From Kordia periserrulae (GTDB taxonomy: Bacteria; Bacteroidota; Bacteroidia; Flavobacteriales; Flavobacteriaceae): a DNA stretch of 64,000 nucleotides. The translations under genes were made by a program, and so were the position numbers. Shown here one piece after another: positions 47,528-56,278 of the stretch; position 1 is the first letter of the stretch; every line of letters starts with the position of its first letter. Under the pieces are notes generated by a model. That model did not search any database, had not been told where the DNA came from, and saw only the letters and a list, made by a program, of their open reading frames with translations. The stretch is taken from assembly GCF_003054265.1 (NCBI RefSeq), contig NZ_QBKT01000006.1, positions 62,001 to 126,000 of the forward strand, in the 5' to 3' direction.

Positions 47528-48385
47528 TTATTGTATTTCTAATAGATGTTTTCCGTAACCGCTTTTTAGCAATGGCTCCGCAAGGGCATCTAGTTGTTTT
47601 TTGTTGATGAATCCCATTCGATAGGCAGCTTCTTCAATGGCTCCAATTTTGAGTCCTTGACGTTCTTCAATGACTTGCACAAATTGCGAAGCTTGCATGA
47701 GCGAATTGAACGTTCCTGTATCTAACCAAGCGGTTCCTCTATCGAGAATACTTACGCTTAGTTTTCCTTTTTCCAAGTACACACGATTGACATCCGTGAT
47801 TTCAAGTTCGCCTCTTCCACTTGGCTGGATGTTTTTGGCAATGTTCACGACTTCATTATCATAGAAATAAATCCCTGGAACTGCATAGTTTGATTTTGGC
47901 GTTTCGGGCTTTTCTTCAATAGAAATTGCATTGCCGTTTTTGTCAAATTCTACTACTCCATAACGCTCTGGATCGTGAACGTGATAGGCATAAATGATAC
48001 CGCCATCAGGGTCGTTATTGGCTTGTAATAAGTCGGACAATCCTGAACCGTAAAATATGTTATCACCCAAAATAAGCGCCACTTTATCATCGCCAATAAA
48101 TTCTTCACCAATGATGAATGCTTCTGCTAATCCATTCGGTGCTTCTTGTACTTCGTACTGAAATTCGCAACCGAATTGCGTGCCATCGCCTAAGAGTTTT
48201 TGGAATAATGGTAAATCTTGCGGTGTGGAAATAATCAATATTTCACGAATTCCCGCGCTAATGAGAGTTGAAACAGGATAGTAAATCATCGGTTTGTCAT
48301 ATACAGGCATAAGTTGCTTGCTTACTGCGAGTGTAAGTGGATGCAATCGTGTGCCTGAACCGCCGGCTAATACTATTCCTTTCAT
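47528..48385 (-). CDS. rfbA: Glucose-1-phosphate thymidylyltransferase
   Basis: 285 residues. Nucleotidyltransferase motif [11 protein letters not shown] at 8-18, [20 protein letters not shown] near 24-43, and GDNIFYG near 109-115. It makes dTDP-glucose from dTTP and glucose-1-phosphate, the first step of the dTDP-rhamnose pathway, and is usually feedback-inhibited by the end product. It is 7 bp after rfbB and 7 bp before rfbC. Confidence 0.96.
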   Translation of the reverse strand: MKGIVLAGGSGTRLHPLTLAVSKQLMPVYDKPMIYYPVSTLISAGIREILIISTPQDLPLFQKLLGDGTQFGCEFQYEVQEAPNGLAEAFIIGEEFIGDDKVALILGDNIFYGSGLSDLLQANNDPDGGIIYAYHVHDPERYGVVEFDKNGNAISIEEKPETPKSNYAVPGIYFYDNEVVNIAKNIQPSGRGELEITDVNRVYLEKGKLSVSILDRGTAWLDTGTFNSLMQASQFVQVIEERQGLKIGAIEEAAYRMGFINKKQLDALAEPLLKSGYGKHLLEIQ

Positions 48386-48392
48386 GTTTGTT

Positions 48393-49412
48393 TTATTGTT
48401 TTTGATATTTTTTCAAATACCATTCAATCGTTTTTAAAATACCCGATTCAAAGGTTTCTTCCGCTTTCCAGCCGAGTTCGTTTTCTATTTTACTAGCGTC
48501 AATGGCATAGCGAAAATCGTGTCCTGGTCGGTCTTTTACAAAAGTTATTTGTGCTTTGTATGAGGTTTCTTTTGGACGCAATTCGTCTAGCAGTTCACAG
48601 ATAGTGTTTGCAATGTACACATTGGTACGTTCGTTTCGTCCGCCAATATTGTAGGTTTCGCCCGCTGTTCCTGTTTGATACACTAGGTGAATTCCTTTGC
48701 AATGGTCTAACACGTATAACCAATCGCGAATGTTTTTTCCATCTCCATAGATTGGAATGTTTTCACCTGTAATTGCTTTTCGAATGATGGTTGGAATCAA
48801 CTTTTCATCGTGCTGTTTTGGTCCGTAATTGTTAGAACAGTTGGTTGTTACAACGTTCATTCCGTAGGTGTGAAAGTAACTGCGCACAATAAAATCAGAC
48901 GACGCTTTGGACGCGCTATACGGACTATTCGGTGCATACGAGGTTGCTTCTGTGAACAATCCGGTTTCTCCCAACGTTCCGTACACCTCATCGGTTGAAA
49001 TGTGGTGAAAACGACAGTTTTCATAGCCTTTTTTCACCTGATTAGGTCCGTTCATCCAATGTTTTTTAGCAACATCTAGCAAATTGAATGTTCCAAAGAT
49101 ATTGGTTTGGATAAACGCATCCGGATTTGTAATGGAATTGTCTACATGCGATTCGGCAGCAAAGTGAATAACGGCTTTAAAATCATACGTTTCAAACAGT
49201 TGTTCAATCAAGTTTCTATCACAAATATCACCTTGCACAAAGCTATAGTTTTTGTGCTGTTGTACTTCTTCTAAATTTGCTAAATCTCCTGCATAGGTTA
49301 GCTTATCAATATTCACAACGGTCGTACCTTGGTGTTGTTCCAAGAAATACGGAATATAGTTTGCACCTATAAATCCTGCTCCTCCCGTTATGAGTACGGC
49401 GTTTTTAGGCAT
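48393..49412 (-). CDS. rfbB: dTDP-glucose 4,6-dehydratase
   Basis: 339-residue extended SDR. NAD motif GGAGFIG at 10-16, the catalytic TDE at 140-142 (STDEVYG) and Y165/K169 (YSASK). The TDE signature separates 4,6-dehydratases from epimerases. It produces dTDP-4-keto-6-deoxyglucose. It overlaps the Wzz-like gene by 8 bp. Confidence 0.96.
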   Translation of the reverse strand: MPKNAVLITGGAGFIGANYIPYFLEQHQGTTVVNIDKLTYAGDLANLEEVQQHKNYSFVQGDICDRNLIEQLFETYDFKAVIHFAAESHVDNSITNPDAFIQTNIFGTFNLLDVAKKHWMNGPNQVKKGYENCRFHHISTDEVYGTLGETGLFTEATSYAPNSPYSASKASSDFIVRSYFHTYGMNVVTTNCSNNYGPKQHDEKLIPTIIRKAITGENIPIYGDGKNIRDWLYVLDHCKGIHLVYQTGTAGETYNIGGRNERTNVYIANTICELLDELRPKETSYKAQITFVKDRPGHDFRYAIDASKIENELGWKAEETFESGILKTIEWYLKKYQKQ

Positions 49413-50484
49413 TTAGTTGTTTATTTTCTGCGTATGTGTTTAGGTATTTGTTTAATTCTCTGAGTAGAATAAAAATTAGCAAGAGTGCAATTGTTACCAA
49501 TGGAATTTTGTATAAATACTTATCGTGAAAATCTCTTAATTCAATTCCTTCAGAAAATGTACTTAATACATTTACTGTATTTCTATTTAATTCTTTTTCT
49601 CTTTCTATCTCAGCCAATCTGCCTAGAATTTCTTTATCTAACGTAAATAATTCTATTTCGTTTGTTTTGATACCTGTTGAACTCATTTGAATTTGTGTTT
49701 GTGCCTGACTTGTCTTTTTGGCTTCACTTCGAATGGCTTCGTTATACACACCACGTAAAGTATCAATTTTTTCTAAACGTTTTTTCAACGCTTCTTCCTC
49801 TTGTTCAAGAGTTTTGTATAATACTTTCTTTTTCGTTTTAACATAGTCATTTTCTAAATCGAGAGAAATGATTTTATCTCCTAATTTATTGAAAACATTT
49901 TTCTCTAAAGCGGCTACACCAATGCGATGCGTAGCAGCAGATGATGGACTGATGTTGTTTTTGAATTTATCAAACGTTATTTTATCAGCTACGTTAACAC
50001 TATCTGTTTCTTTCATGAAAGCATTATACAACCTCAACGATTGTACTTCTGTAATGATAGGATCAATATTTACCGTTAATAGCTGATTTGCTTGACTTGG
50101 AGTAATCTCGAAAATTTCAGAAAGTCGTAAACTATCTGATTCTTGTATTAAACTATTGTAGTATTGAACGTTAGAGTATAACTGTTGTTCACTTTCATAA
50201 TTCAATTTTACAGTCATATTTGCTCCATATACTTTGGGTTGTCTTGAGTCAACAAACCAACCAATAGTAATACTTAGTATTCCTATGATAACAAACTTTA
50301 ACACATGTTCTCTAAATACAATTAGAGTTCGTATCAATAAATCAAGTAAGATTAGTAAAGAGTTGCGAAGAAACGCGAAAAAACGACTAAATCCGCGTCC
50401 AATCATTCTAAATAACTCGCCTAAATCTATTTCGGTAGATTTTTCTGGTTTGCTATTTTCTGTATTTTGAATATTTTCACTCAT
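49405..50484 (-). CDS. Wzz-like chain-length/polysaccharide export protein
   Basis: 359 residues. A hydrophobic segment (about 42-55) and a first membrane helix (about 60-78) precede a periplasmic part with Wzz-type YGANMTVKLNY near 86-96 and a long coiled coil (about 215-300). A second membrane helix lies near 327-345 (IPLVTIALLLIFILL). No Wzc-type kinase domain follows. By topology it would set glycan chain length with the Wzy-type polymerases. It leads into rfbB by overlap and starts 10 bp after the DUF6909 gene. Confidence 0.75.
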   Translation of the reverse strand: MSENIQNTENSKPEKSTEIDLGELFRMIGRGFSRFFAFLRNSLLILLDLLIRTLIVFREHVLKFVIIGILSITIGWFVDSRQPKVYGANMTVKLNYESEQQLYSNVQYYNSLIQESDSLRLSEIFEITPSQANQLLTVNIDPIITEVQSLRLYNAFMKETDSVNVADKITFDKFKNNISPSSAATHRIGVAALEKNVFNKLGDKIISLDLENDYVKTKKKVLYKTLEQEEEALKKRLEKIDTLRGVYNEAIRSEAKKTSQAQTQIQMSSTGIKTNEIELFTLDKEILGRLAEIEREKELNRNTVNVLSTFSEGIELRDFHDKYLYKIPLVTIALLLIFILLRELNKYLNTYAENKQLNA

Positions 50485-50494
50485 ATTCGTATTA

Positions 50495-52189
50495 TTAGTT
50501 GTTAAATAGTTGTTCTAATATTTTTCTTGTAATTAAATACGTTGGTTTTACGCCTGTTGTTCCCAATCCGCCCGAAGCCAATGTACTTCCTGTTTCTAAC
50601 GGATTATCAGAAGCATAATAGGCATAACGCACTTTTACATTTTCCGTGATACTTCTACGTATTTTAGATGCCGATTGAATGGCTTTTTGATAGTGCGCAC
50701 CTTCCATTTCGAGTCCAATGACATTCCAAGTAGAATCGTAAAAGAATTTTAGAATGTCTTTGTTTTGCAACGAAGTTCCCAAAACGGTAATCATAGAGCC
50801 TTCAAAGACTTGCAATCCGTGACCTTCCAAATCTTCTTTGGTCAATTCGTTTTCAAAAGGATAGTTGTCCGCAGTACCTTCAAATATATGTGCCGACGGA
50901 ATCATGATATCTCCTTTTCCTCCTTCCAAAATTCCTGCTTTTCCCATAATAGAAATAGACGCTACGTTCAAGTATTCTTTTTGGGTTTGGTCGTCGCTTG
51001 TATAGGGTTTTAAAAACTCATCTATAGTTTCATAGGCTTGCTCTCCAAAGGCATAATCCATCACAAACAACACAGGTTTTTCAGCGTCACTTTCCGCACA
51101 ACAGGTGTACGAGGTTTTGCTAAAATCTATTTTGGCTGTATCAAAAATTTGCACGTCAATATTGGTTCCCGATTCGTCTTTTATGTACATCATTCCCTTC
51201 TTCAACGCTTCTTTTTCTACTTTATTTCGAAGCGGACTGTTTTCAGAAGTACTCAACGCTTCAAATATATCAAATTCGTCTGTAGTGTTGAGTTGTTTTT
51301 GCAACAATTTTGGTGCAAATATAGAGTTCATCACACTGTGCATGTTGGCACTGATGATGTGAATAGGTCTGTGTAATAATTGATGGTCTTTGAGGACTTT
51401 TTTAATATTATTTGCCCAAACTTCTCCGTGAATATGATGTCCCAAACGCTCGCGCAACACAGGACTAAACGTAATAGTTCTTTTTTCACCTGTAGTCACT
51501 TCCTTGATAGCCAATTTTCCAAGCCAGTAGATAATATTTAAAAAACGCTCCGGATTTTCTTTGGTCGAAAATGTTTTGTGCGCGTCTAAAATTTCTTCAA
51601 ACGTTCTGCCTAAAATATTTGCGGTATGCGTGATGGCAACTTCGCGTTCTGCTTGTGTTAGCTTTTTCTTTTTATCAACGGCTTGTGCCAATTTTACCCA
51701 ATCGCGCGTAGTTTCTCCGTCTTCACTAATCAAAACACGTTCGCTAATTTTGTGCGATTCGATGAATAAAAACGTCAAATGCGTTAAAATATCGTAGATT
51801 TCCGAACGCCCGCGCGTGATTTCAATATTCATCTGCTCAGCGTCAATTCGGTAACAATTTCTACGTCTTTTTGGTGGAATGATAACTTTAAAGTGTGAAT
51901 TTTTGAAACCTTCGTCAGAAGTTAAATTGATAAAACGGCATTCTTCAATGCCAACTGGCAAACGGTCAATTACGTACAATAAACCATTAATTTCCGCCTT
52001 TTTATCAGCAACAGAGCCGTAGATTTCGGGACGTAACAATAGCAACGATTCACGCAATGTTTCTCCAGAAACGCCCATCGGTTTGTAAAATCCGCGATTG
52101 AATAAATGGCGCATGGTGATATACAAACGTTCAATGGCTCCTGATGATTCTTGGGCTCTTGTTCTTTCGTGTACTTTGATGTTACTCAT
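50495..52189 (-). CDS. DUF6909-like protein with a phosphorylase-like C-terminal segment
   Basis: 564 residues from the ATG at 52189. The frame extends to a TTG at 52216, but the nine extra residues (YFCAEKLY) look non-coding and the ATG gives the natural start MSNIKVHERTRAQES. The N-terminal half is alpha-rich and charged. The C-terminal part (about 365-560) contains GKAGILEGGKGDIMIPSA, EGSMITVLGTSL and GLEMEGAHYQKAI; the last resembles the MEGA motif of nucleoside phosphorylases. The family name is a recollection and the function is unknown. The short gaps on both sides (42 bp from the GH3 gene, 10 bp to the Wzz-like gene) suggest co-transcription. Confidence 0.65.
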   Translation of the reverse strand: MSNIKVHERTRAQESSGAIERLYITMRHLFNRGFYKPMGVSGETLRESLLLLRPEIYGSVADKKAEINGLLYVIDRLPVGIEECRFINLTSDEGFKNSHFKVIIPPKRRRNCYRIDAEQMNIEITRGRSEIYDILTHLTFLFIESHKISERVLISEDGETTRDWVKLAQAVDKKKKLTQAEREVAITHTANILGRTFEEILDAHKTFSTKENPERFLNIIYWLGKLAIKEVTTGEKRTITFSPVLRERLGHHIHGEVWANNIKKVLKDHQLLHRPIHIISANMHSVMNSIFAPKLLQKQLNTTDEFDIFEALSTSENSPLRNKVEKEALKKGMMYIKDESGTNIDVQIFDTAKIDFSKTSYTCCAESDAEKPVLFVMDYAFGEQAYETIDEFLKPYTSDDQTQKEYLNVASISIMGKAGILEGGKGDIMIPSAHIFEGTADNYPFENELTKEDLEGHGLQVFEGSMITVLGTSLQNKDILKFFYDSTWNVIGLEMEGAHYQKAIQSASKIRRSITENVKVRYAYYASDNPLETGSTLASGGLGTTGVKPTYLITRKILEQLFNN

Positions 52190-52231
52190 ATAAAGTTTTT
52201 CCGCACAAAAATACAAGTTAATTTGATATTT

Positions 52232-53731
52232 CTAAGCTTTTTTGTGTTTCGTTAGCAATTCCGCTATTTTTCTATCGTTTGACAATCTAGGAATTTTATT
52301 TTGTCCACCCAATTTTCCAATGGATTTCATATAGTTTTGAAAGCCGTCTTTTTCAATTTTTGTGATGCGTAAACGCTGCAATATTTTCCCATCAATGAGG
52401 TCAAAATAGTAACTGTTTTGCTGTTGTAAAGAGACATCAATTATTTCTGCAAATTTTTCTAGGTCTGAGGGCTCTTTTTCAAATTCGATAAACCATTCAT
52501 GATACGGCAATCCTTTTTCAGGATTTATTTGTGGCGCCACCGTAAATTCATTAATGCTTGCGCCCGATTGTTGCAAGGCGTCGTGCAAGGCTTGTTCTAC
52601 TTCCTTTCCAATCACATGTTCGCCAAACGCCGAAATAAAATGCTTGATTCTACCCGAAACAATGACTTTATACGGTTTTGTAGAAGTAAACTCGATGGTG
52701 TCTCCAATATTGTACGCCCAAAGTCCCGCATTGGACGAAATAATCATGACATAATTCACGCCAATTTCTACGTCTTTTATGGTGATTCGTGTTGGATTTT
52801 CATCAAAAAACTCTTCTGCTTTGATAAATTCATAGAAAATTCCAGCGTTTAGCTGCAACAGCATTCCTTTGTCATCTTGTTTGTCTTGAAAGGCAAAGAA
52901 TCCTTCGCTAGCAGGATATAATTCAATGCTGTCTACTTTTCTACCAATGAGATTTTCAAATTTGTTACAATAGGGTTCAAAATTGACACCACCATAAATA
53001 AAGAGCTTGAAATGCGGAAAAACTTCGCCTACTTTTTTGCCCGTTCGCGCTTCTATACGCTCAAAATACATTTGTACCCACGACGGAATTCCGCTAATAA
53101 TCGCCATTTTTTCGTGCAGCGTTTCATTAACAATGGCTTCTACTTTGGTTTCCCAATCTTCAATGCAATTGGTTTCCCAACTTGGCATTCTGTTTTTTTG
53201 CAAATATCCAGGTACATAATGCGCTACGATTCCTGAAAGTCGTCCGAGTTTTACGCCGTTTTTTTCTTGTAATTCGGGACTTCCTTGTAGAAAAATCATT
53301 TTTCCATCTACAAAATCGGTGTTTCCCGTTTCTGCAATGTAGAGTAAAATTGCGTTTCGAGCAGCTTCTACATGTGTCGGCATGGATTCTTTAGTGATAG
53401 GAATGTATTTGGCACCCGAAGTTGTGCCTGAAGTTTTGGCAAAGTATAACGGTTGTCCTTTCCAGAGAATGTCTTTTTCGCCTGCTACAACCTTATCTAC
53501 ATAAGGACGCAAGGCTTCATAATCGCGAATAGGAACGCGCTTTGCAAAATCGGCATGTGAGTGAATGTTTCCAAAATCATGATCCTTTCCAAAAGCAGTA
53601 TGTGCGGCGTCTTTGATGAGTTTTTGAAAGACTTTTTCCTGCGTTTGCACAGGGTTGTTTGCCCATTTTGACACTTTTCGTTGAATGTACTTTGCAAAAG
53701 GTTTCGCTAAAAGAGCTTTGATTGATTTCAT
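52232..53731 (-). CDS. GH3-family acyl-adenylating enzyme
   Basis: 499 residues. It fits the GH3 auxin-responsive family of the acyl-adenylate superfamily: ATP-binding FAKTSGTTSGAKYIP near 103-117, YPASEGFFAFQ near 268-278, YNIGDTIEFTS near 340-350, and the C-terminal HEWFIEFE region. Plant members join amino acids to jasmonate or auxin; bacterial substrates are mostly unknown. It is 37 bp downstream of the M23 peptidase gene and 42 bp upstream of DUF6909. There is no pathway context in the window to name a substrate. Confidence 0.88.
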   Translation of the reverse strand: MKSIKALLAKPFAKYIQRKVSKWANNPVQTQEKVFQKLIKDAAHTAFGKDHDFGNIHSHADFAKRVPIRDYEALRPYVDKVVAGEKDILWKGQPLYFAKTSGTTSGAKYIPITKESMPTHVEAARNAILLYIAETGNTDFVDGKMIFLQGSPELQEKNGVKLGRLSGIVAHYVPGYLQKNRMPSWETNCIEDWETKVEAIVNETLHEKMAIISGIPSWVQMYFERIEARTGKKVGEVFPHFKLFIYGGVNFEPYCNKFENLIGRKVDSIELYPASEGFFAFQDKQDDKGMLLQLNAGIFYEFIKAEEFFDENPTRITIKDVEIGVNYVMIISSNAGLWAYNIGDTIEFTSTKPYKVIVSGRIKHFISAFGEHVIGKEVEQALHDALQQSGASINEFTVAPQINPEKGLPYHEWFIEFEKEPSDLEKFAEIIDVSLQQQNSYYFDLIDGKILQRLRITKIEKDGFQNYMKSIGKLGGQNKIPRLSNDRKIAELLTKHKKA

Positions 53732-53768
53732 GTGTGTATGCGTTCTTGCGTAAATCAGCTATCCGTTG

Positions 53769-54641
53769 TTATAGGGTAAAATCGATAAACGATTCTGGGT
53801 CAATAGAATATCCTTCGCTCCACAGTTCGAAGTGCAAATGCGGTCCTGTGGTCAATTCTCCTGTATTTCCAACACGTGCAATCACTTCGCCTGCAGTCAC
53901 CAAATCGCCTTGTTGTTTGGTGAGTGATGCATTGTGTTTGTACACTGATATTAAATTGTTAGGATGTTCTATAATGATGACATATCCTGTAGCGGCTGTC
54001 CATTCGGAAAAAATGACCATTCCGTCTGCTGTTGCTTTTACAGGTGTATCTTTGGGTACCACTACATCTACGGCAAAGTGTTTTTCTTTCGAATTGTATT
54101 TTTGTGTAATGTCTCCCTTTACAGGAGGAAACAGTTTAAAGTTGACTTTGGCAGTAGCGGTTTCAAACAGATTGTATTTGTCTTCTTGCGCAACTTCTTC
54201 ACGCAGTAATGAATCTTGTTTGCTAGGCGCTAAGTTTACATCTTCAGGATCAATTTCAAACGATTTGTACAGTGAATCTTTATTGATGTTCTCGCTTTTT
54301 ATTTCTCCCGTAAGGACATTTCGAATAGAATGCAAATACACAGAGTCGCGACGCACGACTTGTTGTAGCGAGTCAATTTTTTCATTCAAGTTTATCGCCT
54401 TTTGCTTTAATGCCGTTGACGAATAGCCTGGAATGTATTCTCGCAAGGACGTAAACGCAATTAAAAACGTCGTTAATACAATGAGCAATATTGCTGAAAA
54501 AGCAACCAATACAAACACATTTAATCGTGTGAGTTTAAAAGAAATACGCTCTTCAAACGTATCTTCATTTAAAATCACTAGGCGATACTTATGCAAAAGT
54601 TTCTTTTTGAGTCGCTGCCTTTTTTGTTTATCTTTTGCCAT
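53769..54641 (-). CDS. M23-family (LytM) cell-wall peptidase
   Basis: 290 residues. Basic cytoplasmic N-terminus, one membrane helix (about 42-63), a periplasmic coiled-coil stretch (about 75-110), and a complete LytM domain at about 175-275: H188 and D192 (HFAVD), H236 and H268/H270 (GPHLHFELW). All zinc and catalytic residues are present, so it should be an active peptidoglycan endopeptidase. A TAAGTTTG box on the minus strand (54654-54647) lies only 5 bp from the ATG, which would give a nearly leaderless mRNA if used. Confidence 0.92.
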   Translation of the reverse strand: MAKDKQKRQRLKKKLLHKYRLVILNEDTFEERISFKLTRLNVFVLVAFSAILLIVLTTFLIAFTSLREYIPGYSSTALKQKAINLNEKIDSLQQVVRRDSVYLHSIRNVLTGEIKSENINKDSLYKSFEIDPEDVNLAPSKQDSLLREEVAQEDKYNLFETATAKVNFKLFPPVKGDITQKYNSKEKHFAVDVVVPKDTPVKATADGMVIFSEWTAATGYVIIIEHPNNLISVYKHNASLTKQQGDLVTAGEVIARVGNTGELTTGPHLHFELWSEGYSIDPESFIDFTL

Positions 54642-54731
54642 GGATACAAACTTAAAAATAAAAATAGTAGGTTTATAGTGTATGAAAGTGTTTTTTTTGT
54701 GCTTCTGTAGCGCTAGGTATCTATTTATTTT

Positions 54732-54739
54732 TACCTTTG
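54732..54739 (+). promoter_or_regulatory. Putative -7 element for tatA
   Basis: TACCTTTG matches TAnnTTTG exactly and lies 20 bp before the ATG at 54760. No clear -33 TTG is found at the right distance. Confidence 0.4.
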
Positions 54740-54759
54740 TAACTTAAATACGAATCATT

Positions 54760-54948
54760 ATGATGTCATTACATATGTTTTTAGCCATTCCAGGAGGAAC
54801 TTCAATTATCTTAATTGTGGTTGTTGTATTACTTTTATTTGGAGGAAGAAAGATTCCAGAATTAATGCGCGGCTTAGGTAGCGGAATTAAAGAGTTTAAA
54901 GATGCTACGAAAGGAGACGACGACACAAAGAAAGTAGAGAAAGAATAG
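54760..54948 (+). CDS. tatA: Twin-arginine translocase TatA/E subunit
   Basis: 62 residues. One membrane helix (about 13-27, [15 protein letters not shown]), the [14 protein letters not shown] hinge, an amphipathic helix to about residue 47, and a charged tail. This is the full TatA/E pattern, with the conserved Phe-Gly. It forms the pore-like part of the Sec-independent exporter for folded proteins. No tatC is nearby. It is divergent from the M23 gene and ends in its own terminator. Confidence 0.92.
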   Translation: MMSLHMFLAIPGGTSIILIVVVVLLLFGGRKIPELMRGLGSGIKEFKDATKGDDDTKKVEKE

Positions 54949-54973
54949 GTTTCTATTTGATATAAAAAATACT

Positions 54974-55000
54974 AAATCCACACTATTGTAGTGTGGATTT
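54974..55000 (+). terminator. Rho-independent terminator of tatA
   Basis: A perfect 12-bp stem (54974-54985 with 54989-55000) with a 3-nt loop is followed by TTTTGTTTG; it starts 25 bp after the tatA stop. Confidence 0.85.
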
Positions 55001-55077
55001 TTTTGTTTGTATTAAAATTTAATGAGTTTTCTTAAATAAGGTGTTCTGTTATTTAAAATTAATTAAAAAAAATTAAA

Positions 55078-55085
55078 TAACTTTG
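55078..55085 (+). promoter_or_regulatory. Putative -7 element for fic
   Basis: TAACTTTG matches TAnnTTTG in a very AT-rich stretch, 46 bp before the ATG at 55132. No good -33 element is seen. Confidence 0.35.
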
Positions 55086-55131
55086 TTTTTAATTAATTAG
55101 ATTTAGTAATTGTTTATAAATATTAACAATA

Positions 55132-56256
55132 ATGAAAGATTTTTTAGCTGGTCATTATATTAGTCAAGGTTCATATAAAAGTTTCATTCCTTCTAAAATA
55201 AATCGACAATGGAAATTAGAGAGTATTGAAGTGATTGATTTATTGAGTAAAGCTGATAGACAGCTAGGAAGATTGGACATGTATTCAGAATATATTCCAA
55301 ACATAGACTTATTTATAAGTATGCATGTTTTAAAAGAAGCTACTCAATCAAGTAAGATTGAAGGAACCAAAACCAATATAAAGGAAGTTTTACAGGAAAA
55401 AGAGATGATTGCAGAAGAAAAAAGAGATGACTGGGAGGAAGTTCAAAACTACATTTCGGCATTACATTCTGCTATAGAAGAATTGGAAAAAATTCCATTT
55501 TCATCAAGATTAATAAAGAATACTCACAAAATACTGTTAAAGGGAGTTAGAGGTAAGCATAAAATTCCAGGAGAATTTAGGACTAGTCAAAACTGGATAG
55601 GAGGAGCATCAATTGCTGATGCTATCTTTATTCCTCCAATACATACTGAAATACAAAGCTTAATGAGCGATTTGGAAAAATTTACACACAATGAAGAAAC
55701 AATTTTTCCAGATTTATTAAAAATCGCCTTAATCCATTATCAATTTGAAACTATTCATCCTTTTTTGGATGGTAATGGTAGGGTTGGACGATTAATGATC
55801 ACCTTATATTTAGTCGAAAAAAGAATTTTAAAAAAACCTATCCTTTATCTGTCAGATTTTTTTGAAAAAAACAGAAGTTTATATTATGATAACTTAATGA
55901 TTGTTAGAGAAAAAAGTGATATCAAACAATGGTTTAAATTTTTTTTAGTAGGTGTCATAGAGACGGCTAAAAATAGCATCGAAACTTTTGATAAAATACT
56001 CAAGCTTCAAAAAGAAGTAGATGAAAAACTTGAAAAGTTGGGAAGCAGGATGAATAATGGAAAATTAATTATAAATTATATGTATAAACAACCCATTATT
56101 AATGCTCAGAAAGTCCAAGAGGTAATTGGTTCATCCATGCCGACTGCTTACAAAATTCTATCAGAATTGGAATCCTTGAATATATTAAAAGAAATGACTG
56201 GAGCTAAAAGAGGAAAACAATATTGGTTTCCAAAGTACATTAGAATTTTCTCGTAA
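55132..56256 (+). CDS. Fic-family AMP-transferase-like protein, class II, with C-terminal winged helix
   Basis: 374 residues. The N-terminal domain carries the autoinhibitory motif S73-x-x-x-E77-G78 (TQSSKIEGT), typical of class II Fic proteins. The active-site loop is H209-PF-x-DGNGR-x-GR220 (HPFLDGNGRVGR), complete. The C-terminal part (about 305-374) is a winged-helix-like domain (VQEVIGSSMPTAYKILSEL). It probably AMPylates a protein target under self-inhibition. Coding and flanking sequence is more AT-rich than its neighbours, and it has its own promoter-like box, which suggests later acquisition. It converges with tex, with a 22-bp gap. Confidence 0.93.
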   Translation: MKDFLAGHYISQGSYKSFIPSKINRQWKLESIEVIDLLSKADRQLGRLDMYSEYIPNIDLFISMHVLKEATQSSKIEGTKTNIKEVLQEKEMIAEEKRDDWEEVQNYISALHSAIEELEKIPFSSRLIKNTHKILLKGVRGKHKIPGEFRTSQNWIGGASIADAIFIPPIHTEIQSLMSDLEKFTHNEETIFPDLLKIALIHYQFETIHPFLDGNGRVGRLMITLYLVEKRILKKPILYLSDFFEKNRSLYYDNLMIVREKSDIKQWFKFFLVGVIETAKNSIETFDKILKLQKEVDEKLEKLGSRMNNGKLIINYMYKQPIINAQKVQEVIGSSMPTAYKILSELESLNILKEMTGAKRGKQYWFPKYIRIFS

Positions 56257-56278
56257 TGTTGTTTTTATAAACCTCGAT

